Assembly: GCA_044227505.1 (NCBI GenBank)
Contig: JBGAWP010000014.1
Coordinates: 1 to 64,000 of the forward strand
Source of the DNA: UBA7236 sp044227505
GTDB taxonomy: Bacteria > Bacteroidota > Bacteroidia > Chitinophagales > BACL12
Direction of reading: 5' to 3'
DNA length: 64,000 nt
The notes beneath the pieces are model-generated. The model was given only the letters and a program-made list of their open reading frames with translations. It was not told the DNA's origin and did not search any database. The translations under genes and the position numbers were made by a program. Numbering within the stretch: position 1 is the stretch's first letter; every line of letters starts with the position of its first letter. Shown piece by piece: positions 17,569 to 26,227 of this stretch.

Positions 17569-18102
17569 TTAAATTCCGGTTCCTTTATTCAAAACTAATG
17601 TGTTGGCTATCTTGTCGTGCAGAGCCTGATGTTTTTTATCAAAAAGTGCCAAAACAAACCCTAAAAGAAATGGCAAAGTTGAAACTATTTTTCCTAAAAA
17701 ACGTATAAACGAAATTCCAAAATTTATCTTACCGCCATCTTTGCGACGAACGCGTATACCAAATAATAATTTGCCTATGGTACCGCCCCAAACGCCTTCA
17801 AAAAAAACAAAATACAGCATGGGTAACAAAAATAGTCCTATAAGGGCATCAATGGTATAATTTTTCAAAAAACTTTCAATATAAACTGTGCGTTGTGGAT
17901 CCAAAAGTATGGCCTCGGCGGTTGCAACAAAAGGATACTTGTCGGCCAGGCCGGGTTTTCCTTCATCAATAAAAGCTTCTGCATCCGTTTTTCCCATACG
18001 GACAAACAAAAAAGCAGACACTACAGCAGCGATTAAAAGTGAATCTATCAAGTAAGCAATGAATCTTTTCAGTATGGAGGCAGATTGGTAATTATGCGTC
18101 AT
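17569..18102 (-). CDS. RDD-family membrane protein, paralogue
   Basis: 177 residues, collinear with the gene at 16886. It shares RFIAYLIDSLLIAAVVSAFLF, then LLPMLYFVFFEGVWGGTIGK, and FDKKHQALHDKIANTLVLNK. Three membrane segments. A 140-base spacer separates the two genes, so they may be transcribed together or separately. Function within the RDD superfamily is unknown; there is no neighbouring gene that suggests a partner. The start at 18102 agrees with the paralogue's start. Confidence 0.85.
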   Translation of the reverse strand: MTHNYQSASILKRFIAYLIDSLLIAAVVSAFLFVRMGKTDAEAFIDEGKPGLADKYPFVATAEAILLDPQRTVYIESFLKNYTIDALIGLFLLPMLYFVFFEGVWGGTIGKLLFGIRVRRKDGGKINFGISFIRFLGKIVSTLPFLLGFVLALFDKKHQALHDKIANTLVLNKGTGI

Positions 18103-18267
18103 GACAGATATATTTAAGTAAACTTTTAAGCCCTTATCGGTCGCAAATATAGAAACTAAAATTTATTTTCGTGGCTCCTTTTAAACACCTTTCGTTACTT
18201 TAAGTGTAAATATTCACTTAATAGGGATCTAATAATCGCAGGGTTATACGAACGCCTCTCTTTTAAT

Positions 18268-18275
18268 TACCTTTG
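18268..18275 (+). promoter_or_regulatory. -7 element of the lepA promoter
   Basis: TACCTTTG matches TAnnTTTG exactly and lies 30 bases before the lepA ATG. No clear TTTG -33 element is seen at the right distance. Confidence 0.55.
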
Positions 18276-18305
18276 CAGCTGATTGAAAAAGGTAAGTCAG
18301 GAAAG

Positions 18306-20099
18306 ATGGATAATATACGGAATTTTTGCATAATAGCACACATTGATCACGGGAAAAGCACATTGGCGGACAGGCTTTTAGAGGTTACGCATACTGTTTC
18401 TGAAAGAGATTCAAAGGCGCAGGTATTGGATGACATGGATATTGAGCGTGAACGAGGAATCACCATTAAAAGTCACGCCATACAAATGGATTTTCTTTAT
18501 GAGGGAAAGAAATATGTGCTTAATCTTATTGATACCCCCGGTCATGTTGATTTCAGTTATGAAGTTTCCAGAAGCATAGCCGCATGCGAAGGTGCCTTGT
18601 TACTTGTTGATGCTACCCAGGGCATTCAGGCACAAACCATTTCCAACCTTTATCTCGCTATTGAACACAATCTTGAGATCATCCCTATTATCAATAAAAT
18701 TGATATGGATGGAGCCATGATAGAGGAGGTGAAAGATCAGGTGGTTGACCTGATCGGATGTAGCCGGGAAAGTATTTTAGAAGCAAGTGGCAAAACGGGA
18801 TTGGGAATCGATAAGATCCTGGATGCTATTATCAATAGGGTTCCGGCACCGAAAGGCAGTGAAACAGCTCCATTGCAGGCTTTAATATTTGATTCCGTTT
18901 TTAACTCTTACAGAGGAGTAGTTGCTTATTATCGGGTTTTTCAGGGCACCTTAAAAAAAGGCGACAGGGTGAAATTCGTAAATACAGAAAATGATTACGA
19001 GGCAAATGAAGTAGGTATTCTTCGATTATTATATGAACCAAGAGAATCAGTTAAAGCCGGTGATGTTGGATATATTATTACAGGAATTAAGGAGGCAAAG
19101 GAAATTAAAGTTGGTGATACCATTACACACAAAAATAATCCCTGCAGCAATATTGTGGAGGGATTTAAAGATGTGAAACCAATGGTATTTGCCGGAGTGT
19201 ACCCGATAGACAACGACGATTATGAAGGTTTGCGCGATGCTATTGAAAAATTACAATTAAATGATGCCTCCCTCATTTTTGAACCGGAAAGTTCTGTTGC
19301 ATTGGGATTTGGATTCCGCTGCGGATTTTTAGGATTATTACATCTCGAAATTATTACGGAAAGACTGGAACGTGAATTTGATCAGAATGTGATCATTACG
19401 GTTCCAAACGTTTCCTTCGATTGTTTTACCACCGGAGGGAAAAAAATAATAGTGCACAATCCAACAGACTTGCCGGATCCTGCATATATCGATCATATTG
19501 AAGAACCCTATATCAGAGCACAGGTAATTACTGCTCCAGATTATATCGGGACCATTATGAAATTGTGTATGGATAAAAGAGGTATTTTATTAAACCAGAT
19601 CTATCTCACAACAACACGTGTTGAATTAATTTGGGAGATGCCACTAACGGAAATTGTTTTTGATTTCTATGATAAATTAAAATCCATTTCACGCGGTTAT
19701 GCGAGTTTCGATTATGAATTAATTGATTATCGGGAAGGCGATCTCATTAAACTGGATATAAAATTGAACGGTGAAAATGTAGATGCATTTTCTGCTTTGA
19801 TTCACCGCGATAAAGCATATGAATTCGGTAGCAGATTATGTGCGAAATTAAAAGAGCTGTTACCTAAACAACAATTCGTAATTGCAATTCAGGCGGCAAT
19901 TGGCGCTAAAATTATCGCAAGAGAAACAATTAGTGCAATGCGAAAAGATGTAACCGCAAAATGTTATGGCGGCGACATTTCCAGAAAAAGAAAATTATTA
20001 GAAAAACAAAAGAAAGGAAAAAAACGCATGCGCCAAATAGGAACAGTAGAGGTTCCCCAGGAAGCGTTTTTAGCAGTTTTAAAGTTGAATGAGGATTGA
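18306..20099 (+). CDS. lepA: Elongation factor 4 (LepA)
   Basis: 597 residues from MDNIRNFCIIAHIDHGKST, the standard LepA start; an upstream in-frame TTG at 18273 falls in the promoter. The GTPase motifs are complete: G1 AHIDHGKST (11-19), G2 RGIT, G3 DTPGH, G4 NKID. The C-terminal LepA-specific domain is visible in SAMRKDVTAKCYGGDISRKR and KKGKKRMRQIG. The protein is a ribosome-associated GTPase that back-translocates or rescues stalled ribosomes. Length and sequence are ordinary. A patchy repeat region follows before folD. Confidence 0.98.
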   Translation: MDNIRNFCIIAHIDHGKSTLADRLLEVTHTVSERDSKAQVLDDMDIERERGITIKSHAIQMDFLYEGKKYVLNLIDTPGHVDFSYEVSRSIAACEGALLLVDATQGIQAQTISNLYLAIEHNLEIIPIINKIDMDGAMIEEVKDQVVDLIGCSRESILEASGKTGLGIDKILDAIINRVPAPKGSETAPLQALIFDSVFNSYRGVVAYYRVFQGTLKKGDRVKFVNTENDYEANEVGILRLLYEPRESVKAGDVGYIITGIKEAKEIKVGDTITHKNNPCSNIVEGFKDVKPMVFAGVYPIDNDDYEGLRDAIEKLQLNDASLIFEPESSVALGFGFRCGFLGLLHLEIITERLEREFDQNVIITVPNVSFDCFTTGGKKIIVHNPTDLPDPAYIDHIEEPYIRAQVITAPDYIGTIMKLCMDKRGILLNQIYLTTTRVELIWEMPLTEIVFDFYDKLKSISRGYASFDYELIDYREGDLIKLDIKLNGENVDAFSALIHRDKAYEFGSRLCAKLKELLPKQQFVIAIQAAIGAKIIARETISAMRKDVTAKCYGGDISRKRKLLEKQKKGKKRMRQIGTVEVPQEAFLAVLKLNED

Positions 20100-20138
20100 G
20101 CTCTGGGCCTGCCTGCCGACAGCGTCAGCGTCAGGAAG

Positions 20139-20289
20139 GTTCTGAGTTGGGAGTTTGGATCCAGTTGGGAACATACTCACCACTCACCATTGACCATTTA
20201 CTCTTGGGTGAGTAGTGAATAGTGAGTGGTGAGATTGATACACGTGAGCCGGAAGTTTTTACTCCTGACTAATGACTAATGACTCCTGA
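20139..20289. repeat. Mixed heptamer region between lepA and folD
   Basis: Several short repeat families are stacked. GTTCTGA-GTTGGGA-GTTTGGA lies at 20139-20159. An inverted pair CTCACCACTCAC (20176-20187) and GTGAGTGGTGAG (20222-20233) can form a hairpin. CTCCTGACTAATGACTAATG runs from 20262 up to the folD frame, so the frame's apparent first codons are repeat DNA. Confidence 0.8.
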
Positions 20290-20302
20290 ACAAAAACTTT
20301 TT

Positions 20303-21190
20303 ATGCCATTAATACTTGACGGAAAAAAAATATCGCAGGAAATTCAGTTGGAAATAAAGACTGAAATTGATTTGCTTAAAACTGCAGGAAAAAAAATTCC
20401 GCATTTAGCAGCCGTTTTAGTGGGAAATGATGGAGCAAGTACAACGTATGTTCAAAGTAAGATAAGATTGTGCAATGCTGTCGGGATGTTATCTACCTTT
20501 AAACATCTGCCGGAATCGATAAGTGAAAAGGAACTTTTAAAAGTAGTGCGCGAATTGAATGATGATGATAATATTAATGGATTTATTATCCAACTCCCAC
20601 TCCCGAAACATATTAACGAAACAAATATTATTGAAGCAATTGACCCCCGAAAGGATGCTGATGGTTTTCATCCTGTCAATTTAGGAAGAATGCAATTAGG
20701 ATTGCCTGCATTTGTATCAGCAACACCGGCAGGCATTGTGACTCTGCTTGAGCGGTACCATGTTGAAACTTCGGGAAAACATTGTGTGATAATAGGCAGA
20801 AGTAATATTGTTGGAACACCATTAAGTATTTTATTATCGCGCAATAGTGATCCCGGAAATTGCACCGTTACACTTTGTCACAGCAGATCAAAAGATCTTA
20901 AAAAAATATGTTTGCAAGCTGATATTTTAATTGCTGCAATTGGCAAACCTGAATTTGTAACTGCCGACATGGTAAAAGAAGGTGTTATCGTAATTGATGT
21001 TGGTATTTCACGTGTAGATGCGGATAATGCAAAAGGATATTTAATTAAAGGTGATGTAAAATTTGACGAGGTTGCTCCAAAATGCAGTGCTATTTCTCCT
21101 GTTCCCGGAGGTGTTGGTTTGATGACAGTAATATCTTTATTGATGAATACCATGAAAGCATATAAAAATCAAAGTGGTAAAATAAATTAA
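20303..21190 (+). CDS. folD: Bifunctional methylene-THF dehydrogenase/cyclohydrolase FolD
   Basis: 295 residues from the ATG at 20303 (MPLILDGKKISQEI), matching FolD starts; the frame's earlier ATG at 20279 lies in repeat DNA. The enzyme interconverts 5,10-methylene- and 10-formyl-tetrahydrofolate with NADP. The catalytic lysine motif YVQSK is at 49-53, the NADP-binding GRSNIVGTPLSILL is present, and the C-terminal signature reads PGGVGLMT where PGGVGPMT is more usual. That Pro-to-Leu change sits beside the active site but may be lineage-typical. It is 34 bases upstream of queE, probably in one transcript. Confidence 0.96.
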   Translation: MPLILDGKKISQEIQLEIKTEIDLLKTAGKKIPHLAAVLVGNDGASTTYVQSKIRLCNAVGMLSTFKHLPESISEKELLKVVRELNDDDNINGFIIQLPLPKHINETNIIEAIDPRKDADGFHPVNLGRMQLGLPAFVSATPAGIVTLLERYHVETSGKHCVIIGRSNIVGTPLSILLSRNSDPGNCTVTLCHSRSKDLKKICLQADILIAAIGKPEFVTADMVKEGVIVIDVGISRVDADNAKGYLIKGDVKFDEVAPKCSAISPVPGGVGLMTVISLLMNTMKAYKNQSGKIN

Positions 21191-21224
21191 TCCGCCGCGG
21201 CGGAACAAATTAATAAACTAACAA

Positions 21225-21824
21225 ATGAACCATCTTCCCGTAATGGAACAATTTTACACTATCCAAGGTGAAGGATTTCATCAGGGAAGAGCCGCATATT
21301 TTATTCGTTTGGGAGGATGTGATGTTGGTTGTGTTTGGTGTGATGTTAAGGATAGTTGGGATGCAGAAAAACATCCATTAAAAAGTGTAACATCCATCCT
21401 GGAAGACATTAAAAAATATCCCGCTGAAATAATTGTGATCACAGGTGGTGAGCCTTTGATGTACGATCTTACAGAATTAACATCGGCGCTTCACGATAAT
21501 AAATATCAGATCAATTTAGAAACTTCCGGAGCCTATCCGTTATCGGGCGAATTGGATTGGATATGTTTTTCACCAAAAAAATTTAAAGGTCCATTGCAGG
21601 AAGTTGCAATAAAAGCAAACGAATTAAAAGTTGTGGTTTATAATAAAAGTGATCTGCTCTGGGCCGAAGAAAACCGGAAAATGGTAGACAAAAATTGCAA
21701 ATTATATTTGCAGCCTGAATGGAGTAAACGCGATGAAGTAATGCCAATCATAATTGAATATGTAAAACAAAATCCCGCTTGGGAAATTTCAATACAAATT
21801 CATAAATTTATACAGGTCCCATAA
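21225..21824 (+). CDS. queE: 7-carboxy-7-deazaguanine synthase QueE
   Basis: 199 residues. A radical-SAM enzyme of queuosine biosynthesis that contracts 6-carboxytetrahydropterin to the 7-deazaguanine ring. The N-terminus has the QueE hallmark FYTIQGEGFHQGR and a compact cluster-binding CX3CX2C (C32, C36, C39 in CDVGCVWCD). TGGEPLMYDLTEL is the SAM-binding GGEP motif. The C-terminus SIQIHKFIQVP is typical of short Bacteroidota QueE. No other queuosine genes are in the window. It ends at a bidirectional terminator shared with the convergent T9SS array. Confidence 0.95.
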   Translation: MNHLPVMEQFYTIQGEGFHQGRAAYFIRLGGCDVGCVWCDVKDSWDAEKHPLKSVTSILEDIKKYPAEIIVITGGEPLMYDLTELTSALHDNKYQINLETSGAYPLSGELDWICFSPKKFKGPLQEVAIKANELKVVVYNKSDLLWAEENRKMVDKNCKLYLQPEWSKRDEVMPIIIEYVKQNPAWEISIQIHKFIQVP

Positions 21825-21863
21825 TAAAAAAAGGTTGCTTACGAATAGAAGCAACCTTTTTTA
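21825..21863. terminator. Bidirectional terminator between queE and the T9SS array
   Basis: AAAAAAGGTTGCTT at the left pairs with AAGCAACCTTTTTT at the right around ACGAATAG. It is the GGTTGC variant of the hairpin family found after the array genes. Confidence 0.9.
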
Positions 21864-21878
21864 ATTTGAATTTATTTA

Positions 21879-23741
21879 TTATTCAGTAATAACTACACTG
21901 TAATTAACAACATTTGCATTACCTGCCAAACTTACCTGATACATACCCGGCGCAATAGCACCAAGATCTATCATTTCAGTATAATTAGCTCCTGTAACAT
22001 TAATAGAAGATGTATATACAATTTGTCCTGTTGAATTGGAGATATTTAATTCAACATTACCATTTTCATATCCATTTAATGCTAAGGTAAATTGACCTGT
22101 GTTCGGATTTGGAAATAAATTAACGCTGGTTTCTTCTTCACCTAAACGAGCAGGAGTAGAGAAATAATAATGATCTGATATATCTGAATTTTCACCAAGA
22201 CCAACACATACTGAACGCACATGGAATGCATAATCAGTACCAGGAGTTAAACCGGTAACCATCCAACTTGTAGCACCACCCAATACTTTTTTCTTCAAAA
22301 CCAAAGCACCGGCAGTGGTATAAACAGAAAGATGATACCCTTCTGAATTTAAAGAAGCATCCCAACTTAAATTAGCAGTTGTTCCGGTAATTGCATCAGC
22401 AGTTAAACCGGTTGGACTAGGACAGTCTTCAATTCCGCTTGGCATCCAGGAATGACACTCAGAGAATGCACTCCACACTTCTGAATTTCGTCCTGTAACC
22501 GGATTAGCAAGAGCTCCGTCATAATTTAATCCCATTGTAGCAGCACCGCCATCACCATTCCATTCAGTAACTACAATTTTTATTTCCCCGGTTGCTTCAA
22601 ATAATTGAAGCTGTACTGTAACAGGGAAAGTACCTTCAGGACCAGGATAATGAGGAACGTTTACAAAACTTACAACAAATATCTGACTTCCCGGAGCACC
22701 TGTGGTATAATAGGTAATATCACCATCAACACAAGAATTCGGATCAAGATCTTCCTGACCAATAAAAATTGTATTTGGGAATAATCCATTTGGTAACAAT
22801 TGACCAGTGCAACAGGCAGAACTTAAACCGGAATTAAAAGTTACAAAACCATTTGACCCGATATAAGCAGAAGAATGATTTTCTCCATAAAATGGAAAAT
22901 CAAATCCCATTGGAATTGCTGCGCTTACGGCATCATCGGCCAAACATACTGCTGTTCCTTCTGTTGCCATTGGTGCATAATCACAAGTTGTGTAATCATA
23001 ACCATAAAAACATGATCCGTCATCAATATCAGCTGCAGGATCGTAGTTTACTGCAGCAGGATCTGTACAACCTTCAGTTTCAATTGCCATAGGCATAAAA
23101 GAAATACATTCGCTGAACGCTGACCAGGCAGCACTATTTCTGCCGGCAACGATGTCTGCATTAGTTGCATTTTGATTTAAACCCATTGTGGAAAGACCGC
23201 CATCACCGTTATATTCAGTAGTTACGATCTTAACTTCATTTGTACCTTCATGCAATTGCACCTGCACTGTAACCGGGAAAGTTCCTTCCGGGCCAGGATA
23301 ATGTGGAACTGCAACAAAACTTAAAACGAATACCATGCTACCCGCTGCACCTGTTGTATAATAAGTGATGTCACCATCTATACAAGAGTTTGGATCAAGA
23401 TCTTCCTGTCCGAAAAAAATGGAATTCGGATATGTTCCTGAAGGAAGAACAGCTCCCGTGCAACATGCATTGCCGAGTCCTGAGTTAAAGGATAAATAGC
23501 CGTTAGAACTCACATAACAATTCGTATAGGGAACGTCATAAAAACTGAAACTGAACCCAAGTGGAATTGCAGCGCTAACTGCATCATCTCCTAAACATAT
23601 AGCTGTACCTGCTGTAGCCATCGGCGAAAAATCGCATGTTGACTGAACATAAGATTGTGCTTGTAGTGTGGAGGAAAAGATCGCCAAAGCGATCAAGGCT
23701 GTCGATTTGACCGACAAAATTTTTGTGAATAGTTTTCTCAT
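21879..23741 (-). CDS. T9SS cargo: two nidogen-like domains, Fn3, sorting domain
   Basis: 620 residues, last gene of the array in transcription order. Signal peptide ends about SSTLQAQS. Two tandem nidogen-like modules follow (about 30-215 and 245-430), each with a DDAVSAAIP(L/M)GF start, SSNGYLSFNSGL / GSNGFVTFNSGL, a CCTG pair, FGQEDLDPNSC or its variant, and PHYPGPEGTFPVTVQ. They are joined by GCTDPAAVNYDPAADIDDGSC, a Cys-bracketed Asp-rich linker common in marine Bacteroidota. Then come an Fn3 domain of the GYHLSVYT type and a type A sorting domain ending VVITE. It is probably a surface adhesin. Same architecture as the gene at the other end of the array. Confidence 0.85.
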   Translation of the reverse strand: MRKLFTKILSVKSTALIALAIFSSTLQAQSYVQSTCDFSPMATAGTAICLGDDAVSAAIPLGFSFSFYDVPYTNCYVSSNGYLSFNSGLGNACCTGAVLPSGTYPNSIFFGQEDLDPNSCIDGDITYYTTGAAGSMVFVLSFVAVPHYPGPEGTFPVTVQVQLHEGTNEVKIVTTEYNGDGGLSTMGLNQNATNADIVAGRNSAAWSAFSECISFMPMAIETEGCTDPAAVNYDPAADIDDGSCFYGYDYTTCDYAPMATEGTAVCLADDAVSAAIPMGFDFPFYGENHSSAYIGSNGFVTFNSGLSSACCTGQLLPNGLFPNTIFIGQEDLDPNSCVDGDITYYTTGAPGSQIFVVSFVNVPHYPGPEGTFPVTVQLQLFEATGEIKIVVTEWNGDGGAATMGLNYDGALANPVTGRNSEVWSAFSECHSWMPSGIEDCPSPTGLTADAITGTTANLSWDASLNSEGYHLSVYTTAGALVLKKKVLGGATSWMVTGLTPGTDYAFHVRSVCVGLGENSDISDHYYFSTPARLGEEETSVNLFPNPNTGQFTLALNGYENGNVELNISNSTGQIVYTSSINVTGANYTEMIDLGAIAPGMYQVSLAGNANVVNYSVVITE

Positions 23742-23920
23742 ATTAGAAATTTAGACAACAAGTCTACAATGTAAAATCCTAAAAAACAAATATATATTCA
23801 AATATATTATTATATAATATTTATATGATCTGCGGTTTAATTTATTTATAATTTTATTACTCGCAAAATCAAATAGCATAAATATTTTAATTACTTATTT
23901 TAATAAATAAAAATAAATAA

Positions 23921-23950
23921 AAAGGCTGCTTCCGAATGGAAGCAGCCTTT
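23921..23950 (-). terminator. Terminator of the MAM-like cargo gene
   Basis: AAAGGCTGCTTC-CGAATG-GAAGCAGCCTTT, a perfect 12-bp stem. The flanking A/T tracts provide the U-run for minus-strand transcription. Confidence 0.9.
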
Positions 23951-23972
23951 AATAATTTAACTCAAATATTAA

Positions 23973-25787
23973 TTATTCTGAAATTACAATAGAGTAATTT
24001 GTTGTATTTGAATTACCGGTTACACTAACCTGATACATACCCGGAGCAATAGTTCCAAGGTTTATTATTTCAGTATGATCAGCACTTGTTACATTAATGG
24101 AAGATGCATAAACAATTTGTCCTGTTGAATTATAAATATTCATTTCAACATTATTGTTTTCATAACCATTTAATGATAAAGTAAATTGACCATTACTTGG
24201 ATTCGGATATAAACTTACACTTGTATTTTCATCACCTAAACGAGCAGGAGTTGAAAAATAGTAGTGGTAAGATATAGGAGATTTTGTTCCAAGACCGGTA
24301 CAAATTGAACGAACATGGAATCCATAATCAGTGCCTGGAGTTAATCCGGTTACGGTCCAACTTGTAGCACCACCCAATACCTTTTTCTTTAATACAAGCA
24401 CTTCGTCTAATGTATAAACAGAAAGATGATATCCGCCTGAGTTATCAGAAGCAGCCCAAGAAAGATCAGCTGTAGTTCCAGTAATACCATCTGCCATAAG
24501 ATCGGTTGGTGCAGGGCATTCTCCTTCAAGACAGCTCAAATAAACAAAAATATTAGCGCGAAGATTAGCAGCATTCGGATCTGGATTGTGCCAGTTGTCG
24601 GTTGTCATACCACCAAACATAACATTTCCTGAACCCCAAGCTTTTTCTGCTAAAGTAATATCTGAAGAACCAGTTTCGATGATCACAGAAGTTAAACCTG
24701 TTCCGGTAATTCTAGCATGACTAAAACCGGTACCTGTAAACTCAGTTCCGCAAGGTAAATTTGGTCCGTTAAATATCGGATGACCGGGATCAACACCAGA
24801 TACAGTGCTAGCACCGCCGTCATACACTAAAGTTGTTCCGCCAAAACCAAAACTCATACCATCACCTTCGTTTGGTGCAGCATTGAGTAATAATTTTCCA
24901 CCGTTGGAAACCCATGTTTCAATAGTTGCCATATTTGCTCCCAGGAATGTTTCAAGTTCATTGGCATGACCATCACTTCCTTCAAGGAATACAAAACAAT
25001 TATCAGGACCGAAAGCAGCTCCAACGTCAACAGTTTCATAGAATGCTCTGATCCAATCAACTCCTTCTGTACCAAATGCAGTATTCATGGCAGCAGTATT
25101 GTTGGTTGTAAACCATGGCTCACCACCTGTAGTATTGGAATAGATGTAATATGCACCACCTGTTCCACCACCGCCGCCGGCTTCATTGATAACTACGTTA
25201 TCAACATACCATCCAGTAGTACCTGTTGGACCGCAGCAACCGTCGCCGGTATCATAACGGAAACGGATCATACCGTTGGCAGTTGGGGTAATGGTTGCCG
25301 AATAAGTTAGAGTACTCCAAACAGCCATACCATAATTATGTAATAAAGGATCAAATGCAACTATCATTGAACTCCAGGTAGCCCCACCATCTGTTGAATA
25401 TTCTACAAATTCAACATCATATGAACAAGGATAACCACTTTCATTATTTGAATAGGAATCAAATGTTACTGAAAACGAAGCTGGTAATGAAAGAACCGGT
25501 GACATTATGTATGAGTTTTCAGCTCCTAAACTACCAATATTGGGATTTCCGTAACTCTGAGTTCCACCTGCACCCCAAGGATTTAGTCCCCAGTTATTAC
25601 CAACGGTCGTTAGTCCAAGACAAGTATTACCAGTAATAGCAGATGTCCATCCCATGGCTCCTGCATTGAAGTCGTAAGAATACAGTTGTGCATTTAATTT
25701 GTTTGGTGTCATTCCTAAAATGGCGATCACCACGAAAGCGGTCAATATATTTAACGGCTTTCTGATTAGTGTGTTCATTGTTCTCAT
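23973..25787 (-). CDS. T9SS cargo: MAM-like domain, alpha/beta core, Fn3, sorting domain
   Basis: 604 residues. After the signal peptide (about 1-34, ending NKLNAQ) residues 35-200 resemble MAM/jelly-roll adhesion domains (YDFNAGAMGWTS, SYIMSPVLSLP, VEFVEYSTDGGATWSS, DTGDGCCGP). A Gly-rich linker AGGGGGTGG leads to a roughly 200-residue alpha/beta module with WVSNGGKLLLNAAPNEGDG and HPIFNG. That module looks distantly like GATase1/ThuA folds, but I see no catalytic triad. Fn3 (GYHLSVYT type) and a sorting domain ending IVISE complete it. The start overlaps the stop of the upstream small gene by four bases (ATGA), so the two are translationally coupled. Confidence 0.85.
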   Translation of the reverse strand: MRTMNTLIRKPLNILTAFVVIAILGMTPNKLNAQLYSYDFNAGAMGWTSAITGNTCLGLTTVGNNWGLNPWGAGGTQSYGNPNIGSLGAENSYIMSPVLSLPASFSVTFDSYSNNESGYPCSYDVEFVEYSTDGGATWSSMIVAFDPLLHNYGMAVWSTLTYSATITPTANGMIRFRYDTGDGCCGPTGTTGWYVDNVVINEAGGGGGTGGAYYIYSNTTGGEPWFTTNNTAAMNTAFGTEGVDWIRAFYETVDVGAAFGPDNCFVFLEGSDGHANELETFLGANMATIETWVSNGGKLLLNAAPNEGDGMSFGFGGTTLVYDGGASTVSGVDPGHPIFNGPNLPCGTEFTGTGFSHARITGTGLTSVIIETGSSDITLAEKAWGSGNVMFGGMTTDNWHNPDPNAANLRANIFVYLSCLEGECPAPTDLMADGITGTTADLSWAASDNSGGYHLSVYTLDEVLVLKKKVLGGATSWTVTGLTPGTDYGFHVRSICTGLGTKSPISYHYYFSTPARLGDENTSVSLYPNPSNGQFTLSLNGYENNNVEMNIYNSTGQIVYASSINVTSADHTEIINLGTIAPGMYQVSVTGNSNTTNYSIVISE

Positions 25788-26131
25788 TTTGTGTCGTTTT
25801 TCGTAGTTTCTGAATTTCCGGAAGACGGTAATCCTTTTAATTCATTGATCTTTAATTCGCCGGCAAGCATGGCTTCTTCCTGAGTATTGTAATCAGGGGC
25901 ATTAACAATGCCTAAACCGCGATCGTGACTGATAAATACATTCACGCCGTTGTTTTTAATAAGATAACCCCAACCTCCCTCAACAGTAAATGTTGTAACG
26001 GTGTAATCACCGGTAACAACCACCGACTGATCGGAGGTAATGGTTGCCGACTGCCCGGAAGCAGAGAAAGCAGTAAAAACGAAAAAAGCCAATCCCAGAA
26101 TCCCTAGTTTGGCAATGTGCAAATTTTTCAT
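25784..26131 (-). CDS. Small exported DUF4907-like protein
   Basis: 115 residues from MKNLHIAKLGILGLAFFVFT, which begins a good signal peptide; the frame runs upstream to 26203 but only through a terminator hairpin. The mature part has GGWGYLIKNNGVNVFISHDR, then NAPDYNTQEEAMLAGELKINELKG. The WGY...I...F.(T/S).EEA..A pattern resembles DUF4907, a short periplasmic family of Bacteroidota; this is by eye only. Its stop overlaps the start of the MAM-like cargo by four bases. A paralogue occupies the same place before the other MAM-like cargo (33089), so the small protein probably serves that cargo, perhaps as chaperone or partner. Confidence 0.75.
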   Translation of the reverse strand: MKNLHIAKLGILGLAFFVFTAFSASGQSATITSDQSVVVTGDYTVTTFTVEGGWGYLIKNNGVNVFISHDRGLGIVNAPDYNTQEEAMLAGELKINELKGLPSSGNSETTKNDTK

Positions 26132-26171
26132 AGTTTCTAATTTTTTGTGTGAAAAGATGGTACTAATATAC

Positions 26172-26210
26172 AAAAAAAAGTGTCCTGCAAATAAACAGGG
26201 CACTTTTTTA
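26172..26210 (-). terminator. Terminator of the nidogen/CARDB cargo gene
   Basis: AAAAGTGTCCTG pairs with CAGGGCACTTTT (one T-G wobble) around CAAATAAA. It ends only about 40 bases before the start of the next small gene. Confidence 0.85.
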
Positions 26211-26227
26211 ATAAAAATTTGAAAAAT

